This document shows positions 42,397 to 50,382 of a stretch of 64,000 nucleotides of DNA, piece after piece; within the stretch, counting starts at the first letter, position 1; the number at the start of each line of letters is the position of its first letter. The DNA lies in NCBI RefSeq assembly GCF_000730165.1, contig NZ_CP022110.1, forward strand, positions 2,115,501 through 2,179,500, written 5' to 3'. The notes below the pieces were generated by a model. That model was not told the DNA's origin. It ran no database searches and worked only from the letters and a program-made list of their open reading frames with translations. A program made the position numbers and the translations under genes. The DNA is from Nitrospirillum viridazoti CBAmc (GTDB taxonomy: Bacteria > Pseudomonadota > Alphaproteobacteria > Azospirillales > Azospirillaceae).

Positions 42397-43265
42397 GGCC
42401 GCTGGACGTCTTGCGCGCCCTGGTCGTCGCAGCCATCTGGGGCATCAATTTCTCCGTTTCCAAGTTCGCGCTGCGCCAATTTCATCCCATCACCGCCATG
42501 GCCATCCGCTTCGCGCTGGTGGCCCTGGTGCTGGTGCCCTGGCGGCGGCTGCCCTGGGCCCATGTGCGGCCGGTGCTGGCCTATTCCTTCGTGCTGGGGG
42601 GCCTGCATTTCCCCCTGGTGTTCAGCGGCCTAATGGGGTGCAGCGCCGCCGCGGCCTCCGTCGCCATCCAGCTGCAGGTGCCCTTCGCGTCGCTGATGGC
42701 GGCGGTGTTCTTCAAGGACAGGCTGGGCTGGCGCCGGGCGGTGGGCATGGCGGCGGCCATCGCCGGCGTTGGCATCATCGCCTATCATCCTGGCGGGGCC
42801 GACGACCCCGCCCATCTGGGCCTGGTGGTGCTGGCGGCGGCGGCCTTCGCCTTTTCCAGCATCCAGCTGAAATGGATGCCGCCCATGGACCCGTTCACGC
42901 TGAACGGCTACATGGCCCTGTTCGCCGTGCCGCAGCTGGTGCTGATGTCCGCCGTGCTGGAGGACGGCCAGTGGGCGGCGATCCAGACGGCGCCACCGGC
43001 GGCCTGGGGCTCCATCCTGTTCATGGCGCTGGTCTCCACCATTCTGGCCTATGTGCTGTGGTTCCCGCTGGTGCAGCGCTACGCCGTCAACCAGACCATG
43101 CCCTTCATGTTGCTGGTTCCGGTGTTCGGCGTGGCCGGTGGCGTCATCCTGCTGGGTGAGCCCTTGTCCTGGCACCTGGCGGCGGGCACGCTGGTGACCA
43201 TCGCCGGCGTGGGCGTGGTGCTGCTGCGCCGTCCCCGCCTGGTAACGGCCCGAACGGCAAGTTGA
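42393..43265 (+). CDS. EamA/DMT-family exporter
   Basis: A 290-residue inner-membrane protein with about ten hydrophobic segments in two EamA repeats (the first starts LRALVVAAIWGINFSVSKFAL, given in part; the second around residue 145). It resembles the O-acetylserine/cysteine exporter branch. Substrate unknown. GTG start overlapping the TGA of the toxin gene by 4 bp (GTGA); an alternative start further in would lose the first membrane helix. Confidence 0.82.
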   Translation: MRPLDVLRALVVAAIWGINFSVSKFALRQFHPITAMAIRFALVALVLVPWRRLPWAHVRPVLAYSFVLGGLHFPLVFSGLMGCSAAAASVAIQLQVPFASLMAAVFFKDRLGWRRAVGMAAAIAGVGIIAYHPGGADDPAHLGLVVLAAAAFAFSSIQLKWMPPMDPFTLNGYMALFAVPQLVLMSAVLEDGQWAAIQTAPPAAWGSILFMALVSTILAYVLWFPLVQRYAVNQTMPFMLLVPVFGVAGGVILLGEPLSWHLAAGTLVTIAGVGVVLLRRPRLVTARTAS

Positions 43266-43966
43266 TGCGCATGCGCTTTCGTGACCGCCCCTCGCCCAAC
43301 CACGGCCCCCGGCCGGATGGCACCAGCGTCGACATGCTGGTACTGCACTATACCGGCATGGTGTCGGCCGAGGCCGCCCTGGACCGGCTGTGCGATCCGG
43401 CGGCGGAGGTCAGCGCCCATTATGTGGTGGAGGAGGACGGCACGGTCTGGCGCTTGGTGGATGAAGGCCGCCGCGCCTGGCACGCCGGCCGGGGCGCCTG
43501 GGGCGGTGCCCAGGACGTCAACAATCGCTCCATCGGGGTGGAAATCGTTAACCCGGGCCACGAGTACGGCTACCGCCCCTTCCCACAAGCCCAGATGCAG
43601 GCGGTCATTGAGCTGTGCCGGGGCATCCTGGCCCGCCACCCCATCCCAGCCGGCAACGTCATCGCCCATTCTGACATGGCGCCCGCCCGCAAGCAGGACC
43701 CGGGTGAACTGTTCGACTGGCCAGCCCTGGCCGACGCCGGCATCGGGCTATGGCCCGAGGCGGACGCCCATGGGACTATATGGGACGGAAGCGACGACCA
43801 GGTGGCCACGCTGCTTGCGCGCCTGGGCTATGACCTGGCCATCGCGACCTTCACCGAGACGCTGACCGCCTTCCAGCGCCATTGGCATCCGGAAGCCCTG
43901 GGTCAGCCGGCCGGTGCGGAAACCGTGCGGCGGCTGCATAGCCTGCTGGCTCAATCCGCGCGCTGA
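43265..43966 (+). CDS. N-acetylmuramoyl-L-alanine amidase (AmiD-type)
   Basis: A 233-residue Amidase_2 enzyme cleaving the muramyl-peptide bond. Zinc-site motifs: LVLHYTGM (first His), AWHAGRGAWGGAQDVNNRSIGVEIVNPG in parts (second), and IAHSDMAPARKQDPG with the third ligand and catalytic lysine. The C-terminus (ALLARLGYDLA..AFQRHWHP) is a peptidoglycan-binding-like domain. No signal peptide is visible, so it may recycle muropeptides in the cytoplasm. ATG overlaps the exporter stop. An ISAs1 element begins 10 bp after it. Confidence 0.88.
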   Translation: MRMRFRDRPSPNHGPRPDGTSVDMLVLHYTGMVSAEAALDRLCDPAAEVSAHYVVEEDGTVWRLVDEGRRAWHAGRGAWGGAQDVNNRSIGVEIVNPGHEYGYRPFPQAQMQAVIELCRGILARHPIPAGNVIAHSDMAPARKQDPGELFDWPALADAGIGLWPEADAHGTIWDGSDDQVATLLARLGYDLAIATFTETLTAFQRHWHPEALGQPAGAETVRRLHSLLAQSAR

Positions 43967-43975
43967 CCCCCGCCA
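43966..43975 (+). repeat. Left target-site duplication of ISAs1 element
   Basis: ACCCCCGCCA, identical to 45207-45216. Its first base is the last base of the amidase stop codon, so the insertion left the amidase intact. Confidence 0.85.
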
Positions 43976-45206
43976 CAGGGGAATCGCTTGAAGGGGGTTA
44001 TGCGGACTGTGTGATGACGGCGTGAAGGTATTGGGTATCCCATGCGGCGGATTTTCTTCGGACTTTGAGGCTGTGCTTATCCTTTGCGCCGCGCAGGAGG
44101 TTCAAGGCCATGTGTCGGATGGTTGCCATGTTGTGGGGGCCGTTGCCGGATCTGAGACGGCTCAAGTCTTCATGGAAGACGACATCGAGGACCCAGTGGA
44201 GCCGGTTTTCGATATGCCAGTGGGCTCGGACGGCATGAGCGAAGAGGCGCGTGTCGAGTTTTTGAGATGACAGGTAGTATCGGCGTTCCCGGCTGGTTTT
44301 GCCGTCACGCTCGATCTCGGCTTCGACCATGGCGATGGCCTTGAGGCCGGGGAAGCGGGGCTCGCCGGGGAAGCGGCGGTCTGTGGTAAGCCAGTCAACT
44401 TCGTGGCTGACGACATGGCGGCGCACCTCGATGCGGCCGTGCTCGCCATCGGTCGTGTCGAACGTGTCGGCGGCAGGCAGATCGTCGAAGTGGCGGATGA
44501 CCTCGCTGTGCAGGTTGGGCCAGTTCTCTTTGATGGCCAGCAGGTAATCGGCGCCTTTATCGAGAATCTTCTGGGCGATCTTGGTCTGGCAGCCCATCGC
44601 ATCGATGGTGACGAGCGCCCCGGTCAACGCCAAGCGGTCGAGCAGCAACGGAATGGCCGTAATCTCATTCGACTTGGCCTCGCAAGCTTGCTGGCCCAGC
44701 ACCAAGCGCTGCCGGCTGGCCCAGGCTGAAACGAGATGCAGCGGATTGCGATCCTTCGCCCGGTCATGCGTCCGCCGCGAGGTCTTACCGTCGATCGCGA
44801 CGATGTCGGGCTCGGCCTCGCGCAGCCCCTCGACCCAGTCGCCGAAGCATCGCGCAAAAAGATCGCCGTCGAGCGCGTTGAGGATGTCGTTCAGCGTATC
44901 GTGGCTCGGAATCCCGCCCGCATAGGGCAAAAACCGCCGCAGGAAATCCCGGTTCATCGTGCCCCAGCGCCGAATCTCGACGAAATCCTCAGCCCCCGCG
45001 ATCGTTGCGCAGAGCACCACAAGCAGAATCTCCGGCAGTGGATAAATGACCTTCCAGGATTGCCGCGGATCGCTGAGCGCCGCAAAATGGTCGAGAAGCG
45101 AACCGGCCATCGAGAACTCCAGATCAATGGAGCCTCCTACGAATCACAGATCGCCACCGCTCCGAAAGCCCCGTCTTGTCAAGACCCGCTTCAAGCGATT
45201 GCCGTG
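43976..45206 (-). mobile_element. ISAs1-family insertion sequence, intact
   Basis: A 1231-bp element. The ends are imperfect inverted repeats, CAGGGGAATCGCTTGAAG and CACGGCAATCGCTTGAAG (16 of 18 match). A perfect 10-bp duplication flanks it, in the usual 8-10 bp range of this family. It carries one full-length transposase gene and separates the amidase gene from rnpB. Confidence 0.88.
43998..45110 (-). CDS. ISAs1 family transposase
   Basis: A 370-residue DDE transposase, apparently full length. The N-terminal DUF4372-like LLDHFAALSDPRQSWKVIYPL, given in part, is the ISAs1 start. The catalytic region has VAIDGKTSRRTHDR (first Asp), LVTIDAMGCQTKIAQKI (second Asp), and the YREK-like glutamate region with RAHWHIENRLHWVLDVVF. 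MAGSLLDHF was chosen as the start. Confidence 0.92.
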   Translation of the reverse strand: MAGSLLDHFAALSDPRQSWKVIYPLPEILLVVLCATIAGAEDFVEIRRWGTMNRDFLRRFLPYAGGIPSHDTLNDILNALDGDLFARCFGDWVEGLREAEPDIVAIDGKTSRRTHDRAKDRNPLHLVSAWASRQRLVLGQQACEAKSNEITAIPLLLDRLALTGALVTIDAMGCQTKIAQKILDKGADYLLAIKENWPNLHSEVIRHFDDLPAADTFDTTDGEHGRIEVRRHVVSHEVDWLTTDRRFPGEPRFPGLKAIAMVEAEIERDGKTSRERRYYLSSQKLDTRLFAHAVRAHWHIENRLHWVLDVVFHEDLSRLRSGNGPHNMATIRHMALNLLRGAKDKHSLKVRRKSAAWDTQYLHAVITQSA

Positions 45207-45216
45207 ACCCCCGCCA
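45207..45216 (+). repeat. Right target-site duplication of ISAs1 element
   Basis: ACCCCCGCCA, identical to the left copy. It leaves 7 bp before the rnpB -35 hexamer. Confidence 0.85.
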
Positions 45217-45223
45217 TCGGCGC

Positions 45224-45252
45224 TTGCATCCCCCGGTCGATGCGCCTAGGGT
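45224..45252 (+). promoter_or_regulatory. Promoter of rnpB
   Basis: TTGCAT, 17 bp, TAGGGT, with the predicted start 6-7 nt downstream matching the first base of the RNase P P1 helix. The -10 is poor, but the spacing and position fit. Everything more than 17 bp upstream of the -35 is now IS sequence. Confidence 0.55.
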
Positions 45253-45256
45253 CGCC

Positions 45257-45692
<436 letters not shown>

Positions 45693-45715
45693 TTGAATCC
45701 AGCAAATGGGGGGTT

Positions 45716-45863
45716 TCCCATCCCCACCCATCGCCGCCCGCCACGGATGGTCCGGGCGTGGGATCGCATGGGAAAACGCGCCTCAACTCCCGTGACTCCA
45801 CCCGCCCATGGGATGGCATGGGATTTTCGGTGTCGTTTGGGCGCCGCATGGGAATTCATGGGA
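45716..45863. promoter_or_regulatory. Distal MraZ-box pairs
   Basis: MraZ binds TGGGN repeats separated by 5 bp. Three plus-strand pairs of TGGGA-N5-TGGGA start at 45759, 45809 and 45849, all in the same 10-bp register. One minus-strand pair (TCCCA-N5-ACCCA) is at 45716-45730. They lie just after rnpB, about 500-650 bp before mraZ. Confidence 0.6.
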
Positions 45864-46044
45864 AAGGACCGTAAAACGGCCTCCTGTGCCTACATATCGC
45901 GGCCTATGACCTTTCCCTTACCATATTTGGTGCCAGGCCCTAAACCGACGAGTACTTGGACCTAAAACCAGCCCCCGAATAACCAAGGTGGCTTATCCAA
46001 AAGATTTGGGGGCCGTTTCACTAACGGTTGCGTGGCCGACCCCC

Positions 46045-46192
46045 TTATCCACAGGATAGGTATCCCCTATCCGAAGGCTATTAGATTCGGCGGAAACCCA
46101 CGAATATATGGGGGAAGGACCTACCCGTTCGATTTAGAGGCGCTGGCAAGAAGAACGTTTTCCACAACTGTGGAAAAACGCCGTGTGGACAA
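46045..46192. promoter_or_regulatory. DnaA-box-like nonamers upstream of mraZ
   Basis: A perfect DnaA box TTATCCACA at 46045-46053 adjoins palindrome GGATAGG/CCTATCC. TTTTCCACA (46158-46166) and its reverse complement (46169-46177) form a 20-bp palindrome; TGTGGACAA (46184-46192) is a further one-mismatch box. The surrounding 200 bp are richer in A+T than the rest of the window. Confidence 0.5.
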
Positions 46193-46208
46193 GCATTGAG
46201 CCGAGTCC

Positions 46209-46253
46209 TCCCATTGACGCCCATAAGTTCCCATGCTACCCCATATGGACCCA
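46209..46253 (-). promoter_or_regulatory. Five-box MraZ operator of the dcw operon
   Basis: TCCCA, GCCCA, TCCCA, CCCCA and ACCCA start at 46209, 46219, 46229, 46239 and 46249, each separated by exactly 5 bp. On the minus strand these are five TGGGN boxes in perfect 10-bp phase, as in known MraZ sites (usually three or four). It lies 112 bp before the mraZ ATG and probably mediates MraZ autoregulation. Confidence 0.8.
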
Positions 46254-46364
46254 AAAACAGGGCGCGCAGGCCTATCCGGTCTTACCCGGACGGGCGGCGC
46301 ATTCTGAAACTGGGGCTGGTGCCGGATCGGGTGGGGCGCGGAGGCGCTGGAGACGCGGGGATCG

Positions 46365-46859
46365 ATGGGCTTGTTCCTGTCCACATATGTGAACAAGGTC
46401 GACAAGAAGGGTCGGGTTTCAGTCCCGTCTTCCTTCCGCGGCGTCCTTGGTGGGCAGACGGAGCTGATCGTCTTCCGGTCCCTGCAGGCCAACGCCATCG
46501 ATGCCTGCAGCGTCGACTATATGGATCGCCTGTCCGAGGCGCTGGATAACCCCAACATGCCCGACGACATGCGCGACCTGATCGAGACCACGGTGTTCGG
46601 CGGGTCCGTCCGCCTGGCCCTGGACCCTGAGGGCCGCATCGTGCTGCCGGAAAACTTCCTGGCCTTCGCCGGCATCACCGAAGGTGCCGCCTTCGTCGGC
46701 CGCCGCCACACCTTCCAGATCTGGGATCCCGACGCCCTGTCCGCCCATGAGGCCGCCAGCCGCGACCGCAGCCGCGCCCAGAACATCTCGCTGTCGACCA
46801 TCCTGGCCCGCACCAACTCGGTCCTGGCGGCCGGATCCAATGGCGGGGGTGCGCAGTGA
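46365..46859 (+). CDS. mraZ: Transcriptional regulator MraZ
   Basis: First gene of the dcw cluster, 164 residues; DNA-binding ring-shaped multimer that controls the dcw operon. Two SpoVT/AbrB-like halves are visible: [21 protein letters not shown] and, later, [21 protein letters not shown] (each given in part), with the conserved KGRVSVP and EGRIVLP turns. ATG behind GCGGGGATCG. Its stop overlaps rsmH by 4 bp. The upstream operator arrays match its known binding rule. Confidence 0.93.
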   Translation: MGLFLSTYVNKVDKKGRVSVPSSFRGVLGGQTELIVFRSLQANAIDACSVDYMDRLSEALDNPNMPDDMRDLIETTVFGGSVRLALDPEGRIVLPENFLAFAGITEGAAFVGRRHTFQIWDPDALSAHEAASRDRSRAQNISLSTILARTNSVLAAGSNGGGAQ

Positions 46860-47839
46860 GCGAGACGACCACCTCCGCTGAGCCCCAGATCCACATCTCC
46901 GTCCTGCTGGCCGAGGTGCTGGCGGCCCTGGCCGTGCGCGACGGCGGCGTTTATGTCGATGGGACCTTCGGCGCCGGCGGCTACACCCGCGCCATCCTGG
47001 AGGCGGCGGACTGCCAGGTCATCGGCATCGACCGCGACCCGGCCGCCATCCAGCGGGCGGAGCCCCTGCTGGCCCGCTTCCCCGGCCGCCTGCGCATCAT
47101 CGAGGGCCGGTTCGGCGACATGGCCGAGCTGCTGGCCGCCCACGGCATCGGCCCGGTGGACGGCGTGGCGCTGGACATCGGCGTCTCCTCCCCCCAGATC
47201 GACGACCCGGCGCGCGGCTTCTCCTTCCGCTTCGACGGCCCGCTGGACATGCGCATGAGCCTGAGCGGGCCCACCGCCGCCGACGTGGTCAACGACTACG
47301 CCGAAGCCGACATCGCCAACATCCTGTGGCGCCTGGGCGAGGAGCGCCTGTCCCGCCGTGTGGCCCGCGCCGTCGTGGCCGCCCGCGCCACCGCGCGAAT
47401 CGAGACCACGGCGCAGTTGGCGGACATCATCCGCAGTGTCGTTCCCCGCTCCAAGAAGGACGGCATCGACCCGGCCACCCGCAGTTTCCAGGCCCTGCGC
47501 CTGCACGTGAATGACGAGCTGGGCGAGCTGGACCGTGGCCTGGCCGGGGCCGAACGGGTGCTGGCGCCCGGCGGCCACCTGGCGGTCGTCTCCTTCCATT
47601 CCCTGGAAGACCGGCGGGTCAAGGACTTCCTGCGCCAGCGCAGCGGGTCGGAGGGCGCGCCGTCGCGCCACATGCCGGCCGCCCACAGCGGCCCCGCCCC
47701 CACCTTCCGTCTTCTGGGGCGCAGCGGGGTTACCCCGAGCGAACCTGAACTTCGCCACAATCCGCGCGCCCGATCCGCTCGGTTGCGCGCCGCCGAACGC
47801 ACCGACGCCCCCGCCTGGCCCATGGGAGAAGCAGCATGA
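46856..47839 (+). CDS. rsmH: 16S rRNA (cytosine1402-N4)-methyltransferase
   Basis: Methylates N4 of C1402 in 16S rRNA. It has 327 residues. Substrate/SAM motifs: [29 protein letters not shown] (SAM motif I), [15 protein letters not shown], and the C-terminal [22 protein letters not shown] overlaps on both sides (mraZ, ftsL) show tight operon structure. Confidence 0.95.
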   Translation: MSETTTSAEPQIHISVLLAEVLAALAVRDGGVYVDGTFGAGGYTRAILEAADCQVIGIDRDPAAIQRAEPLLARFPGRLRIIEGRFGDMAELLAAHGIGPVDGVALDIGVSSPQIDDPARGFSFRFDGPLDMRMSLSGPTAADVVNDYAEADIANILWRLGEERLSRRVARAVVAARATARIETTAQLADIIRSVVPRSKKDGIDPATRSFQALRLHVNDELGELDRGLAGAERVLAPGGHLAVVSFHSLEDRRVKDFLRQRSGSEGAPSRHMPAAHSGPAPTFRLLGRSGVTPSEPELRHNPRARSARLRAAERTDAPAWPMGEAA

Positions 47840-48528
47840 TAGGCAAGTCCACGCTCGTCTGGCTGTGCCTCGCCACCGTCGCCAGCGGCATCCTCTATCA
47901 CACCAGCTACCGCGTGCAGGAGGAGCAGGAGCACCTGGCCTCCCTCAACCGGCAGATCGCGCAGGAGCAGCAGTCCATCCAGGTGCTGCGCGCCGAATGG
48001 GCCTACCTGAACGATCCCACCCGGCTGGAGCGCCTGGCGACCGAGCATTCCACCCTGCGCCCCACCAAGGCGGAGCAGATGGTGGCCCTGGCCGCCGTGC
48101 CGGTGAAGCCGGAGACGCCCACCCCGGTTCCCGGCGTGCCGGCGGATCAGGCGAAGCCTGTCCCGGCGCCGGAGTCCACCTACGTCGCCAGCGCGGCGCC
48201 GGCCGCCCCCGCCGTGCAGGTCGCCGTCGCCCAGGCCGCCCCGGCGCCCATGCCCAAAGCCCAGGTCGTGGCGCTGAAGGCGCCGGACGTGCAGGCGTCC
48301 GCCCCGGTGAAGGCCGCCGCCGGCAAGCCGGCCCCCACCGTAAAGGCGGCGAAGCAGCCTGAGCGGGTGGACAGCATCGGCGCCCTGATGGCCAGCCTGG
48401 ACGCCGCCGACAAGGCCGGCGGCAAGGTCACCCTCGCCTCCGCCTCCGGCAGCGCCGCGAAGTCCAAGACCAAGCCCATCCTGATGGCGGAGCAGACCCT
48501 GAGCGCCAAGCTGGGGGCTGCCCGATGA
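47836..48528 (+). CDS. ftsL: Cell division protein FtsL, with long C-terminal tail
   Basis: Bitopic divisome protein; one membrane helix ([19 protein letters not shown], about 6-24) followed by a periplasmic coiled coil with heptads ([20 protein letters not shown]) and a [13 protein letters not shown] segment. FtsL acts with FtsB to activate FtsWI. At 230 residues it is about twice the usual length: residues ~85-230 are an Ala/Pro/Val/Lys-rich, probably disordered tail. Overlaps rsmH and ftsI by 4 bp. Confidence 0.87.
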   Translation: MIGKSTLVWLCLATVASGILYHTSYRVQEEQEHLASLNRQIAQEQQSIQVLRAEWAYLNDPTRLERLATEHSTLRPTKAEQMVALAAVPVKPETPTPVPGVPADQAKPVPAPESTYVASAAPAAPAVQVAVAQAAPAPMPKAQVVALKAPDVQASAPVKAAAGKPAPTVKAAKQPERVDSIGALMASLDAADKAGGKVTLASASGSAAKSKTKPILMAEQTLSAKLGAAR

Positions 48529-50276
48529 GTGACGCGCCCTTTTCCCTGACCGGTTTCGACATCGCGGGCATGGAGCGCATCCAGGCCCCGAGGTCGGAAG
48601 GCAGGGTCCGCCTGAACAACCCCACCAGCCATGCCTTGGAGCAGGGCCGGTCGCGCCTTCTGGTGACGGCCGCCCTGTTCGCGTTGGTTCTGGGCGCCAT
48701 CGGCGTGCGCCTGGCCGACACCATGGTGTTCAGCCGCGAGGCGGAGCCGCCGGTGGCGGAGAACACCACCGCCCGACCCCTGCCCGTCACCCGGGCGGAG
48801 ATCACCGACCGCAACGGCGTGCTGCTGGCGACCTCGCTGGCCACCGCGTCCGCCTACGCCGATCCCAAGCTGGTGATCGACGCGGAGGAGGCCGCCCGCA
48901 AGCTGGTGGCCACCCTGCCGGACCTCGACTACCGCCAGGTGCTGAAGGACCTGAAGGGCGACAAGCGCTTCGTCTGGATCAAGCGCAACCTGACGCCCCG
49001 CCAGGAATTCGAGGTCAACAAGCTGGGCATCCCCGGCGTGTTCTTCCAGCAGGAGGAGCACCGCATCTATCCGCAGGGCAGCCTGACCGCGCATCTGATC
49101 GGCCTGACCGGCATCGACAACAACGGCCTGATGGGCATCGAGCAGTCGTTCGACAAGCGCCTGCGTGAGCAGTCGGAACCCCTGCGCCTGTCCGTCGATG
49201 TGCGCCTGCAGCACATCGTGCGCAAGGAAATCACCCAGGCCATGCAGGACTTCAACGCCATCGGCGGTGCCGGCCTGATCATGGACATCAAGACCGGCGA
49301 AATCCTGTCCATGGTCAGCCTGCCGGACTTTGACCCCCAGAATCCGGGGGAGATGCATGACGAGTCGAAGTTCAACCGCGCCACCCTGGGCGTCTATGAG
49401 ATGGGCTCGGTGTTCAAGATCCTGAACACCGCCATCGCCCTGGAAACCGGCACGGTGAAGCTGCATGAGACCTTCGACACCAGCCACCCGCTGAAGATCG
49501 GCCGCTTCACCATTCACGACGACGAGCCGGTCAACTACTGGATGGATGTGGTCGACATCTTCCGCAAATCATCCAACATCGGCTCCGCCAAGATGGCGGA
49601 GAAGTTCGGCATCGACGTGCAGCGGGAGTACATGGGCCGCTTCGGCATGCTGAAGGCTCCGTCGCTGGAGATCCCGGAGGTGGGCGGCCCGCTGGTCCCC
49701 AACCCCTGGCGCCCCACCACCCTGCTGACCGTCGCCTTCGGCCATGGCATATCCGTCAGCCCCATCCAGATGTCCTCGGCCGTGGCCGCCGTGGTCGACG
49801 GCGGCATCATGCGCCCGGCCACCCTGCTGAAGCGCGACCCCAACGCCGAGATTCCCGAGACGCGGGTGATCTCGCCCCAGACCTCTGCCATCCTGCGCAA
49901 GCTCATGCGCCTGGTGGTAACCGAGGGCACAGGCAAGACCGCCTTCGGCACCGGTGAGCTGAAGGCGGCGGACACGCTGGACTATCTGGTGGGCGGCAAG
50001 ACCGGCACCGCCGAGAAGGTCAGCGGCAAGGGCTACGCCCACAAGTCGCTGCGCACCTCCTTCGCCGGCGCCTTCCCCATGACCGACCCGCGCTATGTGG
50101 TGTTCGTCATGGTGGATGAGCCGCACGGCACCAAGAAGAGCTTCGGCTTCGCCACCGCCGGCTGGGTCGCCGCCCCCGCGGTGCAGCGCATCGTCTGGCA
50201 GGCGGCACCCCTGCTGGGGGTGAAGCCGGTGGTCCGCAACGATCCCGAGATTTTGCAGGCCATGACCATCAACTAA
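48525..50276 (+). CDS. ftsI: Septal peptidoglycan transpeptidase FtsI (PBP3)
   Basis: Class B penicillin-binding protein, 583 residues. Membrane anchor about 40-65 (LLVTAALFALVLGAIGVRL), then the PBP dimerisation domain (ITDRNGVLLATSL) and the transpeptidase domain. Active-site motifs: nucleophile S in YEMGSVFKI (SxxK), SSN in RKSSNIG, KTGT in VGGKTGTAEK. Cross-links septal murein with FtsW. Overlaps ftsL; a 106-bp gap precedes murE. Confidence 0.95.
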   Translation: MSDAPFSLTGFDIAGMERIQAPRSEGRVRLNNPTSHALEQGRSRLLVTAALFALVLGAIGVRLADTMVFSREAEPPVAENTTARPLPVTRAEITDRNGVLLATSLATASAYADPKLVIDAEEAARKLVATLPDLDYRQVLKDLKGDKRFVWIKRNLTPRQEFEVNKLGIPGVFFQQEEHRIYPQGSLTAHLIGLTGIDNNGLMGIEQSFDKRLREQSEPLRLSVDVRLQHIVRKEITQAMQDFNAIGGAGLIMDIKTGEILSMVSLPDFDPQNPGEMHDESKFNRATLGVYEMGSVFKILNTAIALETGTVKLHETFDTSHPLKIGRFTIHDDEPVNYWMDVVDIFRKSSNIGSAKMAEKFGIDVQREYMGRFGMLKAPSLEIPEVGGPLVPNPWRPTTLLTVAFGHGISVSPIQMSSAVAAVVDGGIMRPATLLKRDPNAEIPETRVISPQTSAILRKLMRLVVTEGTGKTAFGTGELKAADTLDYLVGGKTGTAEKVSGKGYAHKSLRTSFAGAFPMTDPRYVVFVMVDEPHGTKKSFGFATAGWVAAPAVQRIVWQAAPLLGVKPVVRNDPEILQAMTIN

Positions 50277-50382
50277 CCAGCCCCCCCTGAAACCCACACG
50301 ACAGGGCACCGCAAGGTGGGGGTCGACCGATGCCGGGCAGCGCGCTATCAACCCGCCCCGGCATCACGTGTGAGAGGGACCC

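Noticed and set aside
45693..46364. Replication origin (oriC)
   Set aside because: There are DnaA-like boxes and higher A+T, but no 13-mer-type unwinding repeats that I can recognise and no neighbouring dnaA, hemE, parAB or gidA. Kept only as a possible DnaA regulatory site.
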